Assembly: GCF_014201675.1 (NCBI RefSeq)
Contig: NZ_JACHEZ010000001.1
Span: 372,001 to 436,000, forward strand
Reading direction: 5' to 3'
Length of the DNA: 64,000 nt
From: Oceanithermus desulfurans
GTDB taxonomy: Bacteria; Deinococcota; Deinococci; Deinococcales; Marinithermaceae
The notes under the pieces were generated by a model. It saw nothing but the letters and a program-made list of their open reading frames with translations, did not search any database and was not told the DNA's origin. Every line of letters begins with the position of its first letter. Within the stretch, counting starts at the first letter, position 1. Below, one piece after another: positions 53,064-61,408 of the stretch. The translations under genes and the position numbers were made by a program.

Positions 53064-54038
53064 CTAGCGTTCGTCCTCTTCGCCAGCGGCCTTGCTGAGC
53101 GACTCGCGCATGTCGGTGTCGGCCTCGATGTTCTTGAGGTTGTAGTAGTCCATCACCCCGAGGTTGCCCTTCTTGAGGGCCTCGGCCAGCGCCATCGGCA
53201 CCGCGGCCTGGGCCTCGACCAGCTTGGCGCGCATCTCTTCCACCTTGGCGCGCATCTCCTGCTCCGCGGCCACGGCCATCGCGCGGCGCTCCTCGGCCTT
53301 GGCCTGGGCGATCTTCTTGTCGGCCTCGGCCTGGTCGATCTGCAGCTGCGCCCCGATGTTCTTGCCCACGTCGACGTCGGCGATGTCGACCGAGAGGATC
53401 TCGAAGGCGGTGCCCGAGTCGAGCCCCTTTTCCAGCACCGTCTTGGAGATCAGGTCGGGGTTTTCGAGCACGTCCTTATGGCTGGCGGCCGAGCCGATGG
53501 TGGTGACGATGCCCTCGCCGACGCGGGCGATGATGGTCTCCTCGCCTGCGCCGCCGACAAGGCGGTCGATGTTGGCGCGCACGGTGATGCGGGCGGTGGC
53601 GAGCAGCTGGATCCCGTCCTTGGCCACCGCGGCCACCATCGGGGTCTGGATCACCTTGGGGTTGACCGAGACCTGCACGGCCTCGAGCACGTCGCGGCCC
53701 GCCAGGTCGATGGCCGCGGCGCGGTCGAAGGTGAGGTTGATCCCCGCCTTCTGGGCGGCGATGAGGGCGTTGACCACACGGTCGACGTTACCGCCGGCCA
53801 GGTAGTGGGACTCGAGCTTGTTGAGCTCCACGGGAATGCCCGCCTTGGTGGCGTTGATCAGCGGATAGATGATCCGCGCCGGCGGGATGCGTCTGAGCCG
53901 CATCCCGATCAGCGTGGTCAGCGGTACCCGCACCCCCGAGGCCCAGGCCTGGATCCACAAGCCGACGGGGACGATGGAGAACAAGATGAAAAGTCCGATG
54001 AGAACCAGCCCGGCTACGATCAAGAATCCTATGTCCAT
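53064..54038 (-). CDS. floA: flotillin-like protein FloA
   Basis: A 324-residue membrane scaffold. It has an N-terminal hydrophobic hairpin (about 5-35), the SPFH-like region with [20 protein letters not shown], then a long Ala/Glu/Lys coiled coil ([20 protein letters not shown]). FloA organises lipid-raft-like membrane microdomains. It directly follows the NfeD gene (three bases), the standard floA-nfeD pairing. Confidence 0.93.
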   Translation of the reverse strand: MDIGFLIVAGLVLIGLFILFSIVPVGLWIQAWASGVRVPLTTLIGMRLRRIPPARIIYPLINATKAGIPVELNKLESHYLAGGNVDRVVNALIAAQKAGINLTFDRAAAIDLAGRDVLEAVQVSVNPKVIQTPMVAAVAKDGIQLLATARITVRANIDRLVGGAGEETIIARVGEGIVTTIGSAASHKDVLENPDLISKTVLEKGLDSGTAFEILSVDIADVDVGKNIGAQLQIDQAEADKKIAQAKAEERRAMAVAAEQEMRAKVEEMRAKLVEAQAAVPMALAEALKKGNLGVMDYYNLKNIEADTDMRESLSKAAGEEDER

Positions 54039-54041
54039 GCG

Positions 54042-55319
54042 TTATCCCTCCTCCTTGCGCACGACGACGCGCGCACCTTCCACCAAGATGACCCGAACGG
54101 TGGAGCCCTTGGGTACGAACTCCCCGTCGGAGACGACGTCCACTTTGAGCTGCCCGAAGCGGGCCGTGCCCGCCGGCCGCAGGTCGGTGATCGCGGTGCC
54201 GATCGCGCCTTCCAGGGCCTGCAGCCGCTCCCGCGGCGGGGCCTGCTCGCCGATCGCGCCCTCGAGGACGAGGGCGTGGGCCGCCCGCGTCCGCGGCAGG
54301 TAGCGGAAGACGAGCACCAGGCCGACCGCGCCGGTGACCACCGCGATCGCGCCCACCATCAGCGCCTGGTCCCCGAAGGTGAGGTAGATCGAGGCCCCGA
54401 TGGCGACGAAGCCGGCGATCCCCGCGACGCCGAAGCCGGGGATGAGGAACATCTCCACCAGCAGCAGCGCGATCCCCGCCAGGAAGAGCGTCACCTCGAG
54501 GACCCCGCTCATGCCGGTCAGCACCCCGCCGGCGAAGTAGAGCGCCAGCGCCAGCAGGCCCAGCAGCCCGGGCACGCCGAAACCGGGCGTGAAGAACTCG
54601 ACGATCAGCCCCAAGAGCCCCAGGGCGAGCAGGATCGGCGCGACGTACATGCTGGTGAGGAAGCGCGCCACCTCGATGCGGGTGGGGACGCTCAGCACCA
54701 CCGTCTCGGCGGCGAAGCCGGCGCGCTCGAGGGCGTCGCGCAGGCTGGCGGCCTCGAAGTCGGCGACCCCCAGCTCCACGGCCTTGGCGGCCGTAAGGGT
54801 CAGGGGTTCGCCCTTGCCGGCCAGCCCCTCGACCTCGATCTCGGGGTCGACCATGGCCTCGGCCAGCTCCACCGGGCGGCCGCGGGCCTCGGCCACGGCC
54901 CGGAACTTGCCCTTCAGGGCGCTGATGAACTTGCGGTCGGCGGCGCTGGGCTCGGTGACGGGGGTGACGACGATCGGCAGCGCCGCGCCGATCTCGGACC
55001 CCGGCAGCATCGCCACCTGCTCCGCGGAAAGGGCGATCAGCGCGCCGGCGGAGAAGGCGTTCTTGACCACGGCCAGGGTGGGCAGCGGCGCCTGCAGCAC
55101 CGCGTCGGAGATGCGCATCGCCGCGTCGACGCGGCCGCCCGGGGTGTCGATCCAGAGCACCACGCCCGAGGCCCCCTCGCGTTCGGCGCGCACCAGCGCG
55201 TCCTCCACGTAGGCGGCCAGCGGGTTGTCGATCGTGCCCTCGATCTGCACCACGTAGCTGGCCGCCTGGGCCCACCCCGCGAGAAAGATTAGAAAACTAA
55301 GGATTAATCTCGGTTTCAC
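54042..55319 (-). CDS. NfeD-family membrane serine protease
   Basis: A 425-residue protein with a signal peptide, a ClpP-class protease domain and a membrane NfeD region. The protease domain carries WIDTPGGRVDAA, the nucleophile Ser in AFSAGALIALSA near residue 90, and a candidate Lys near 130-136. About five hydrophobic segments (230-340) and a C-terminal OB-like NfeD domain (about 355-425) follow. It cleaves flotillin/stomatin-type partners. On the minus strand TAGGCT (55332-55327) is seven bases before GTG 55319, so this GTG is preferred over the one at 55322. Confidence 0.9.
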   Translation of the reverse strand: MKPRLILSFLIFLAGWAQAASYVVQIEGTIDNPLAAYVEDALVRAEREGASGVVLWIDTPGGRVDAAMRISDAVLQAPLPTLAVVKNAFSAGALIALSAEQVAMLPGSEIGAALPIVVTPVTEPSAADRKFISALKGKFRAVAEARGRPVELAEAMVDPEIEVEGLAGKGEPLTLTAAKAVELGVADFEAASLRDALERAGFAAETVVLSVPTRIEVARFLTSMYVAPILLALGLLGLIVEFFTPGFGVPGLLGLLALALYFAGGVLTGMSGVLEVTLFLAGIALLLVEMFLIPGFGVAGIAGFVAIGASIYLTFGDQALMVGAIAVVTGAVGLVLVFRYLPRTRAAHALVLEGAIGEQAPPRERLQALEGAIGTAITDLRPAGTARFGQLKVDVVSDGEFVPKGSTVRVILVEGARVVVRKEEG

Positions 55320-55326
55320 CACCCTC

Positions 55327-55332
55327 AGCCTA
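55327..55332 (-). promoter_or_regulatory. leaderless -10 box for nfeD-floA operon
   Basis: TAGGCT on the minus strand ends seven bases before GTG 55319. It lies between the universal stress protein stop and the NfeD start and would head the eight-gene operon through cdd. Confidence 0.5.
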
Positions 55333-55337
55333 ACCGA

Positions 55338-55784
55338 TTACGCGCGTTTTCGCTTGCAGTGGATGACCAAGACCGAGGTTTCGGTCCGGTGCAGCACGCC
55401 CTCGGTCACCGATCCCAGGATCAGCTTCTCCAGACCGCCGCGTCCGTGGGTGCCCATGACGATCAGGTCGTAGTCCTTGGCGAACTCGACGATCGTCGGC
55501 ACCGGCTGCCCCTCGTGCATGATCGTGTTGACGGGGACCCCCGCCTCCTCGGCGATCTTCCGCGCCGAGGCCAGCACCTCCTCCGCGGCCTTCTTCAGGT
55601 CCTCGTAGAGGTCGGCCTCGTAGGGTATGCCCTCCGGGAGCATGGGCAGGGTCAGCAGCGGGTTTTCGATCACGTAGAGCACGGTGGCCTCGGCCCCGCA
55701 GCTCTTGACGAGTTCGAACCCCTCGCGCAGGGCCTGTTCGCTGCACGGCGAACCGTCGGTGGGAAGGAGCACGCGCTTGTACAT
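55338..55784 (-). CDS. universal stress protein (UspA family)
   Basis: A 148-residue single-domain Usp. The N-terminal VLLPTDGSPCSEQAL holds the conserved Asp. The ATP-binding MGTHGRGGLEKLILGSVTEGVLH motif (G-2X-G-9X-G-S/T) indicates the nucleotide-binding subclass. The role is general stress adaptation; the specific function is unknown. Minus-strand TATAAT (55814-55809) and GGAGG upstream of the ATG suggest its own promoter with a short leader. Confidence 0.9.
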   Translation of the reverse strand: MYKRVLLPTDGSPCSEQALREGFELVKSCGAEATVLYVIENPLLTLPMLPEGIPYEADLYEDLKKAAEEVLASARKIAEEAGVPVNTIMHEGQPVPTIVEFAKDYDLIVMGTHGRGGLEKLILGSVTEGVLHRTETSVLVIHCKRKRA

Positions 55785-55808
55785 GGTCCCCTCCTTTTCT
55801 TTGCTCTC

Positions 55809-55814
55809 ATTATA
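55809..55814 (-). promoter_or_regulatory. -10 box of the universal stress gene
   Basis: A perfect TATAAT lies 24 bases before the ATG, followed by AAAGGAGGG as ribosome-binding site. TTGGCT lies upstream inside tyrA but at a spacing of 20, so the -35 assignment is weak. Confidence 0.55.
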
Positions 55815-55820
55815 ACGCGG

Positions 55821-56891
55821 CTAGCGCGTGCGGTAGCCAATGGACTCGAGCACCCGCCGCCCCGCCCGTTTCTCCTCGGCGCTCGTAAAGCCCAGGCGGA
55901 TGGCCCCGCCCTCGTCGCGGACGTTGAGCACCTCGATGTCCCGGATGTTGACGCCGGCTTCGCCCAGGGCGCTGGTGATGCGGGCGAGCTCTCCGGGGCG
56001 GTCGGGGACGGCGACGACGAGGTCGTGCTGGACCGGCAGCAGACTGCGGCGCACCACCGGCAGGCCGTCGCGCAGCCGTTTGGCTTCCTGCGCCAGCTCG
56101 AGCAGCCGCTCCGGGTCGTCGAGCACCGCGACCAGCTCGTCGAGCACCGCCTTGAGGTCGCGCGCGGCCTCGCGCAGGGCGTCGCGGTTGGCCACGACCA
56201 TGTCGCGGCTCATCCGCGGCGACCCCGAGGCCACCCGGGTCAGGTCGCGGAAGCCGCCCGCCGCCAGGAACATCAGGGTCTCGCGGTTGGGATCGGCGTC
56301 CACGATGCGGTTCAGGGCCACGGCGAGGAGGTAGGGGAGGTGGGAGACCCGCGCCACCAGACGGTCGTGCAGCTCCGGGGCGACGAGCAGGGGGTAGGCC
56401 CCCAGGGCTTCCACCAGCCGCTCCAGCTGCTTCAGGTCCTCCGCGGCGGTGCGGCGGGAAGGGGCGAGGATCCAGGCCGCGTTCTGCAGCAGACCGGCGT
56501 GGGCGTTCTCGACGCCGGCCCGTTCGCTGCCGGCCATCGGGTGGCCGCCCACGAAACGCGGGAGCAGCGGCTCGAGCGCGGCCACGACCGGCGCCTTGAC
56601 GCTGCCGACGTCGGTCCAGAGGGTGGACGGGGCGGCGTAGCGGGCGACCTCCCGCCCCAGCGCTTCGAGCGCCCCCACGGGGGCGGCGAGGACGCCCAGG
56701 TCCAGCTCGGCGATCCAGGGCCCCAGCCGGGTCTCGATGCGGTCGGCCGCGCCCAGGGCGAGGGCGGCCTCCAGTGCCGTGGGGTCGGGGTCGTAGGCCA
56801 CGACCTCCTCGGCGAGGAAGCGCTCGCGCAGACCCAGGCCGACGCTCCCGCCCAGCAGGCCGGTTCCGAAGATGCCGACGCGCGCGAACAC
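55821..56891 (-). CDS. tyrA: prephenate dehydrogenase with ACT domain
   Basis: A 356-residue enzyme that converts prephenate to 4-hydroxyphenylpyruvate for tyrosine synthesis. The N-terminal NAD-binding GIFGTGLLGGSVG, DVGSVKAPV, FVGGHPMAGSE and the SHLPYLLAVAL helix are typical of the catalytic domain (about 1-275). The C-terminal 75 residues form an ACT domain (VAVPDRPGELARITSALGEAG), presumably for tyrosine feedback. It follows the DAHP synthase gene by seven bases. Confidence 0.93.
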   Translation of the reverse strand: MFARVGIFGTGLLGGSVGLGLRERFLAEEVVAYDPDPTALEAALALGAADRIETRLGPWIAELDLGVLAAPVGALEALGREVARYAAPSTLWTDVGSVKAPVVAALEPLLPRFVGGHPMAGSERAGVENAHAGLLQNAAWILAPSRRTAAEDLKQLERLVEALGAYPLLVAPELHDRLVARVSHLPYLLAVALNRIVDADPNRETLMFLAAGGFRDLTRVASGSPRMSRDMVVANRDALREAARDLKAVLDELVAVLDDPERLLELAQEAKRLRDGLPVVRRSLLPVQHDLVVAVPDRPGELARITSALGEAGVNIRDIEVLNVRDEGGAIRLGFTSAEEKRAGRRVLESIGYRTR

Positions 56892-56898
56892 GGCCGTT

Positions 56899-57927
56899 CT
56901 AGGCGGACACCGCCAGCGCCTTGTCCACCGCCGGAAGCAGGCGCCGGACCGCCTGCATCAGGTCGGCGAAGGCTTCCTCGGGGAGCTGCTGGGCGGCGTC
57001 GGACTTGGCCTCGCCGGGGTTCGGGTGGGTTTCCACGATGATGCCGTCCGCCCCGGCGGCGATCCCCGCGAGCGCCAGCGGGGTCACGTACTCGCGGGTG
57101 CCGGCGGCGTGCGAGGGGTCGATCCAGATCGGCAGGTGGGTCTGCGCCTTGAGCACCGGCACCGCGGAGACGTCGAGGGTGAACCGGGTCGCCTTCTCGA
57201 AGGTGCGGATGCCCCGTTCCACCAGCACGAGTTGCGGGTTGCCCTCGCTGAGAACGTACTCGGCGGCCATGAGGAACTCGTCCAGGGTCATGCTCATGCC
57301 GCGCTTGAGCAGCACCGGCTTGCCGGAACCGCCGGCGGCCTTGAGGAGGGCGAAGTTCTGGGCGTTGCGGGCGCCGATCTGGAGCACGTCGGCGTACTCG
57401 GCGACGAGGTCCACCAGGTCGGGGCTGGTCACCTCGGTGACCACCGGCAGGCCGGTCTCGGCGCGCGCCTCGGCGAGCAGCTCCAGTCCCTCCCGGCCCA
57501 GGCCCTGGAAGGCGTAGGGGCTGGTCCGCGGCTTGAACGCGCCGCCGCGCAGCATCTGGGCGCCGTGCCGCTTCACGTAGCGGGCGGCGGCGAGGATCTG
57601 CTCCCGCGACTCGACGCCGCAGGGTCCGGCGGCCACCATGAAGTGGCCGTTGCCGGTGCGCCCCGTGGGAAAGTCGAGCACCGTGGGTTCGGGATGCACC
57701 TCCCAGCTCGCGAGCTTGTGCGGCTTGGAGATGCGGATGACCTGGTCCACGCCGGGGAGGGCGCGGAAATGCTCCATCAGCTCGGGGGTGGGCGGCGCGC
57801 CGATCGCGCCGATCAGCGTGTGGGACTCGCCTTCGGATACGTGCGGGGTGTAGCCTTGACGCTTGATCTCGGCGAGCAGGGCTTCAAAGGTTTCCTGGGA
57901 AATGCCGGGCTTGGTAACGATCAGCAT
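56899..57927 (-). CDS. aroF: 3-deoxy-7-phosphoheptulonate (DAHP) synthase
   Basis: A 342-residue type-I-beta enzyme. A ferredoxin-like regulatory N-terminus (about 1-70) is followed by a TIM barrel with VAAGPCGVESREQ, LRGGAFKPRTSPYAFQG, VLLKRGMSMT and WIDPSHAAGTREYV. It catalyses the first step of the shikimate pathway. The N-terminal domain is of the type that confers tyrosine/phenylalanine feedback in Thermotoga. AAGGAG precedes the ATG. An upstream small ORF with Tyr codons lies in its leader. Confidence 0.94.
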   Translation of the reverse strand: MLIVTKPGISQETFEALLAEIKRQGYTPHVSEGESHTLIGAIGAPPTPELMEHFRALPGVDQVIRISKPHKLASWEVHPEPTVLDFPTGRTGNGHFMVAAGPCGVESREQILAAARYVKRHGAQMLRGGAFKPRTSPYAFQGLGREGLELLAEARAETGLPVVTEVTSPDLVDLVAEYADVLQIGARNAQNFALLKAAGGSGKPVLLKRGMSMTLDEFLMAAEYVLSEGNPQLVLVERGIRTFEKATRFTLDVSAVPVLKAQTHLPIWIDPSHAAGTREYVTPLALAGIAAGADGIIVETHPNPGEAKSDAAQQLPEEAFADLMQAVRRLLPAVDKALAVSA

Positions 57928-57963
57928 GGCGGGGGCTCCTTGGTTTTTCGAGAGGTCTGGGGC

Positions 57964-58077
57964 TTATGCGCGATCGCAGGCACGACGCGCAACCGATGCC
58001 GGGCGGGGATAGCCGGGATAGCCGTCTTCCATGGCCCCACCCCCCTTGCGCTGTGCGTTGCGTGCGGTACGACGCAT
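57964..58077 (-). CDS. possible 37-residue leader peptide upstream of aroF
   Basis: On the minus strand an ATG seven bases after TAAGGT (58090-58085) opens a 37-codon frame ending in TAA 36 bases before aroF. The middle reads MEDGYPGYPRPAS, containing two Tyr codons in a tandem GGCTATCCC repeat. A leaderless leader peptide sensing tyrosine would suit an operon of DAHP synthase and prephenate dehydrogenase. Only two Tyr codons and no clear terminator hairpin were found, so this remains a hypothesis. Confidence 0.4.
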   Translation of the reverse strand: MRRTARNAQRKGGGAMEDGYPGYPRPASVARRACDRA

Positions 58078-58084
58078 ATGCATA

Positions 58085-58115
58085 ACCTTACATCAAGCCG
58101 CCGCCCGGCTGTCAA
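58085..58115 (-). promoter_or_regulatory. promoter of the aroF-tyrA operon
   Basis: Minus-strand TTGACA (58115-58110) and TAAGGT (58090-58085) are separated by 19 bases, two more than optimal. The TGA stop of the thioesterase gene (58114-58112) lies inside the -35 box. The transcript would begin at or near the ATG of the 37-codon leader. Confidence 0.55.
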
Positions 58116-58519
58116 GCGTCCTGCGGACGCAGGGCGAGGGTGCAGCGGCCGACGGCGACGCGCCGGTCGCGGGCATCGCGCACCTCGATGGCCCAGACCT
58201 GGGTGGAGCGGCCGCGGTGCAGCGGTTCGGCGGTGGCGACGATGCGGTCGCCCGGCCGTACCGGCCGCAGGTGGTTCATGTTGATCTCCAGCCCGAAGGC
58301 CACCTGCCCCGTGGGCGCGGCGACGGTGGCCCCCACGCTGGCCACGCTCTCGGCTAAGGCCACGTTGACGCCGCCGTGGAGGTAGCCGAAGGGCTGCAGG
58401 TGGCGTTCGTCGACGGTAAGCGCGGCGCGCACGCGTTCGGGGCCGACTTCCAGGTACTCGACGCCGAGGGTGCGGTCGAGGCCGGGGCGTTGCAGGAGTT
58501 CGGGGTCGAGTGCGGTCAC
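58112..58519 (-). CDS. hotdog-fold thioesterase (PaaI-like)
   Basis: A 135-residue hotdog protein with the PaaI/YbgC-like signature PFGYLHGGVNVALAESVAS and the strand GLEINMNHLRPVRPGDRIVA. It hydrolyses an acyl-CoA, possibly phenylacetyl- or dihydroxynaphthoyl-CoA, although the substrate is not defined by sequence. On the minus strand TAGAAT (58531-58526) is six bases before the GTG start, a leaderless arrangement. It is divergent from the alpha/beta hydrolase pair. Confidence 0.86.
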   Translation of the reverse strand: MTALDPELLQRPGLDRTLGVEYLEVGPERVRAALTVDERHLQPFGYLHGGVNVALAESVASVGATVAAPTGQVAFGLEINMNHLRPVRPGDRIVATAEPLHRGRSTQVWAIEVRDARDRRVAVGRCTLALRPQDA

Positions 58520-58546
58520 GCCGCCATTCTATGCCAAGATACGGGG

Positions 58547-59317
58547 GTGGAAACGATCGCCTACCTTCCGGGGTACCTGAGCCCCCCGAGCGGTTTCCGG
58601 ATGCTGGCCGAACGGCTCGAGGGGTACGCGCACGTCGAGCTCGAACGCCGGCCCACGCCTGCGCAGCAGCTGGAGGCGTGGGCCACCGAGCTGCCCGAGG
58701 AGGCGCACCTGGTCGCCTCCTTCGAAGCGGGGCTGGCGGCGGTGCGGCTGGCCAGCGAGAAGCGCGCCCGCAGCCTGACCTGGTTCTCGCCCTACGCCCG
58801 CTCGGACGCGGCCCTGAAGGCGCGCGCCCGCGCCCTCGCCTGGGCCCTGGACGCCGGCGGCATCGAGGGGTTCGCCCGTGTGGCGCGGCCCCTCTTCTTC
58901 GGCAGTCTGATGCTCGAGCGCGGTGAGGAGCTGATCGCAGCCTGGCGGGAGGGGCTCGCGCCCGCAGGGGTCGCCGCCTGGGCGCGCTCCCTGGTGGAGC
59001 TGGGCGACGAGCGCCGCTGGCTGCGCACCCTGCAGCAGCTGCCGGTCATGAGCGTGGTGGGCGCGGAGGACGCCTTCGCCCCCATGCGCTACGCCCACGA
59101 GGTGACCGAGTGGGTGCCCGAGCTGAAGGGCATCCTCGTCACCCTCGACGGAGCGGGCCACTTCAGCTTCTGGGAGAACCCGCGCGAGGCCACGAGCGTG
59201 GCCCGCGGTTTCATCGAGCGCTACCGCGAGTTCGTGGAGGGTCCGGCGGAATGGCAGGCGGAGGAGGAAGACGAAGCACCGCCGCTGCTGCGTTTCGATC
59301 CGGAGGCGCCCCGCTGA
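58547..59317 (+). CDS. alpha/beta-hydrolase-fold protein lacking the nucleophile
   Basis: A 256-residue protein with the alpha/beta hydrolase outline. It has an early oxyanion-like LPGYLSPPSGFRML, a central elbow, VVGAEDAFAP (acid position) and DGAGHFSFWENP (catalytic His). At the nucleophile elbow, where GxSxG is expected, the sequence is VASFEAGLAAV, with Glu in the Ser position. It is therefore probably not a classical hydrolase; a binding role or altered chemistry is possible. The start is GTG 58547. The next gene, also a hydrolase relative, starts two bases after its stop. Confidence 0.6.
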   Translation: METIAYLPGYLSPPSGFRMLAERLEGYAHVELERRPTPAQQLEAWATELPEEAHLVASFEAGLAAVRLASEKRARSLTWFSPYARSDAALKARARALAWALDAGGIEGFARVARPLFFGSLMLERGEELIAAWREGLAPAGVAAWARSLVELGDERRWLRTLQQLPVMSVVGAEDAFAPMRYAHEVTEWVPELKGILVTLDGAGHFSFWENPREATSVARGFIERYREFVEGPAEWQAEEEDEAPPLLRFDPEAPR

Positions 59318-59318
59318 G

Positions 59319-59669
59319 ATGCCCTACCTGAACGTCTACGGCACCAACGTGGTCTACGACCGCTGGGGCGAGGGCCCCGACACGGTGCTGATCGCCTACA
59401 GCGCGGACGACTGGCGCGGCTGCCGGCTGCCGGAGGGCCGCCGCTACCTCGCGGCCGACCTGCCGGGGCACGGCCGCACCCAAGGTCCCGAAGGGCTGAG
59501 CGAGGACGAGCTCGCCGAACACCTGGTGACGCTGCTGGTGCTGCTGCACCTTACCGACGCCGAGTTGTGGGTGCATCCGCGCGCCAAGGGGTTGGGCCTC
59601 TACCTCTCGGAGCGGTTGGGGCTCTCGGTGACGCCCGCGCCCGCCTGCTCCGACGCCTCCTTCTCCTGA
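59319..59669 (+). CDS. short alpha/beta-hydrolase-like protein, probably truncated
   Basis: A 116-residue protein beginning PYLNVYGTNVVYDRWGEGPD, with AADLPGHGRTQGPEGLSEDELAEHL. This matches the first half of an alpha/beta hydrolase up to the elbow. There, WVHPRAKGLGLYLSE replaces GHSxGG, so the nucleophile is again absent. It stops before the acid and His regions and overlaps the convergent CLC gene by 70 bases. It may be a decayed gene or a small protein that complements its upstream neighbour. Confidence 0.55.
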   Translation: MPYLNVYGTNVVYDRWGEGPDTVLIAYSADDWRGCRLPEGRRYLAADLPGHGRTQGPEGLSEDELAEHLVTLLVLLHLTDAELWVHPRAKGLGLYLSERLGLSVTPAPACSDASFS

Positions 59670-61366
59670 GCCAGCCGCTCCATCAGCTCCTGGGAGGCGT
59701 AGGCGGGTCCCACCAGGATCAGCCGGTCGTCGGCCTCGAGCCTCGTGTGCCCGCGGGGGATGACGACCTTGTCGGCCTTTTCGCGCATGACCGAGATGAC
59801 GAGCACGTCCGGGGGAAGGTCGAGCTCGAAGATCCGCCGCCCCACCCAGGGGTGGTTGGGCTCGAGCTCGAGCGTAAACATGACCTCTTCGCCCTCGGGA
59901 TCGAGCACCACCGGCTGGCCCGTCTCCAGCAGGCGGGCCACGTCGGGCAGGGGGACGTCGCTGGGGATGGCGAGGCCGCGCTCCTTGAGGTTGACCAGCG
60001 CCGCCCGCATGTACTCGTGCGCGTGCACCGGGCTGTCGATGCGTTCGGGCACCTGCGAGCGGTAGAGGGTTTCGTCGGGCCTGAGCACCAGGTAGGCCAG
60101 GAAGCTCGAGAGCATGAGCGGGACGAGCAGCCCGTAGGAGCCGGTCATCTCGGTCACCATCACGATGGAAGATAGCGGCGTCTTGGCGGCGGCGGCGAAG
60201 AAGGCGGCCATCCCCACCAGGGCAAAGTGCACCGGCTCGACGCCGAAGGTGGGGAAGAGCTGCGCGAAAACCTGACCGACCGCGCCGCCCAGCGCGGCGC
60301 CGATGATGACGCTGGGACCGAAGACGCCCCCCGAGCCCCCGGAGCCGATGGAGAAGGAGGTGGCCAGCATCTTACCGAGGGCGATGAGGAGCAGCACCCC
60401 CCAGGTGAACCGGTTCATGAAGATCATCTGCAGCCAGCCGTAGCCGCCGTCGAGCACGTAGGGGAGCGCGATGCCCATCAGCCCCACGGCCAGACCGCCC
60501 ACCGCGGGCTTGAGCAACCGGGCGACGGGCCAGCGTCCGAAGACCTCGGCGGTCCCGTAGAACAGCCGGATGAAGAGCCAGGCGCCGGCGGCGCTGATGA
60601 GCGAGAGCAGCGCGTAGAGCGGCAGCAGCTGGGGGTGCGCGAAGTAGTCGCTGGGGGTGATGAAGAGCGACCCGAAGCCGTAGTAGTAGCCGACGATCGA
60701 GTAAGCCGTCACCGCCGAGACGATCGCGGGCACCAGCACGTCGGTCTCGTAGTCGAGCTTGCGGTAGAGCACCTCGGTGACGAAGAGCGCCCCGCCCAGG
60801 GGAGCGTGGAAGATGGCGCCGATCCCGCCGGCGGCCCCCGACATCACCAGCATGCGGCGTTCGCCGTCGCTCAGCCGCAGCACGCTCGCCAGCACCGAGC
60901 CGAAGCCGGCCCCGATCTGGGCGATGGGGCCCTCACGGCCGCCCGAACCGCCGGATCCGATCGTCAGCGCCGAGGCCAGCGTCTTGATGACCGGCACCCG
61001 GCCGCGGATGCTGCCGCCCGCATGGTGGTACGCCTTCAGGACCGCGTCGGTGCCGTGACCCTCGGCCTCAGGCGCGAACGTGAAAACCAGCCAGCCGGCC
61101 ACCAGTCCCCCCAGGGTGGTGGCCACCGGAATCAGCCAGCGCCCCCAGGGCGCCAGCGATTCGACGAGCGTGCCCCCTTCGCGCGGCAGCCCCGGCGGCT
61201 GGTAGCCGGCGAGCTTGAGGAGAAACACCTCCTTGGCCCCGTCGAGCAGGAGGTTGAAGACGATGGCGCCGAGGCCGCTGACCACGCCCACCAAGAGGCT
61301 GAGGAGGAGCATGCGACCGGTCTTGCCGAGCCTGGGGGCAGCGATGCGAGCGCGCACGTCCCTCAT
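59600..61366 (-). CDS. CLC-type chloride channel/antiporter with TrkA-C-like domain
   Basis: A 588-residue protein with the CLC core of about ten helices: GSGGSGGREGP (with the gating Glu) near residue 135, ALFVTEVLYRKLDYE (with the internal proton Glu) and a second GSGGSGGVFGPS motif. It ends in a cytoplasmic region with one incomplete CBS-like segment and a TrkA-C-like domain (about 495-570). Both Glu positions are conserved, suggesting H+/Cl- exchange. ATG 61366 is given as start, but TAGGAT at 61370-61365 would give a leaderless GTG start at 61357, three codons later. Confidence 0.88.
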   Translation of the reverse strand: MRDVRARIAAPRLGKTGRMLLLSLLVGVVSGLGAIVFNLLLDGAKEVFLLKLAGYQPPGLPREGGTLVESLAPWGRWLIPVATTLGGLVAGWLVFTFAPEAEGHGTDAVLKAYHHAGGSIRGRVPVIKTLASALTIGSGGSGGREGPIAQIGAGFGSVLASVLRLSDGERRMLVMSGAAGGIGAIFHAPLGGALFVTEVLYRKLDYETDVLVPAIVSAVTAYSIVGYYYGFGSLFITPSDYFAHPQLLPLYALLSLISAAGAWLFIRLFYGTAEVFGRWPVARLLKPAVGGLAVGLMGIALPYVLDGGYGWLQMIFMNRFTWGVLLLIALGKMLATSFSIGSGGSGGVFGPSVIIGAALGGAVGQVFAQLFPTFGVEPVHFALVGMAAFFAAAAKTPLSSIVMVTEMTGSYGLLVPLMLSSFLAYLVLRPDETLYRSQVPERIDSPVHAHEYMRAALVNLKERGLAIPSDVPLPDVARLLETGQPVVLDPEGEEVMFTLELEPNHPWVGRRIFELDLPPDVLVISVMREKADKVVIPRGHTRLEADDRLILVGPAYASQELMERLAQEKEASEQAGAGVTESPNRSER

Positions 61367-61395
61367 CCTAAGGCAGCGGCCGCCGGGCTGTGTAG

Positions 61396-61401
61396 TAGGC
61401 T
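61396..61401 (+). promoter_or_regulatory. leaderless -10 box for the 64-codon gene
   Basis: TAGGCT ends seven bases before the ATG at 61409, in the short gap divergent from the CLC gene. The CLC gene has its own TAGGAT on the other strand. Confidence 0.5.
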
Positions 61402-61408
61402 TGTCCCC

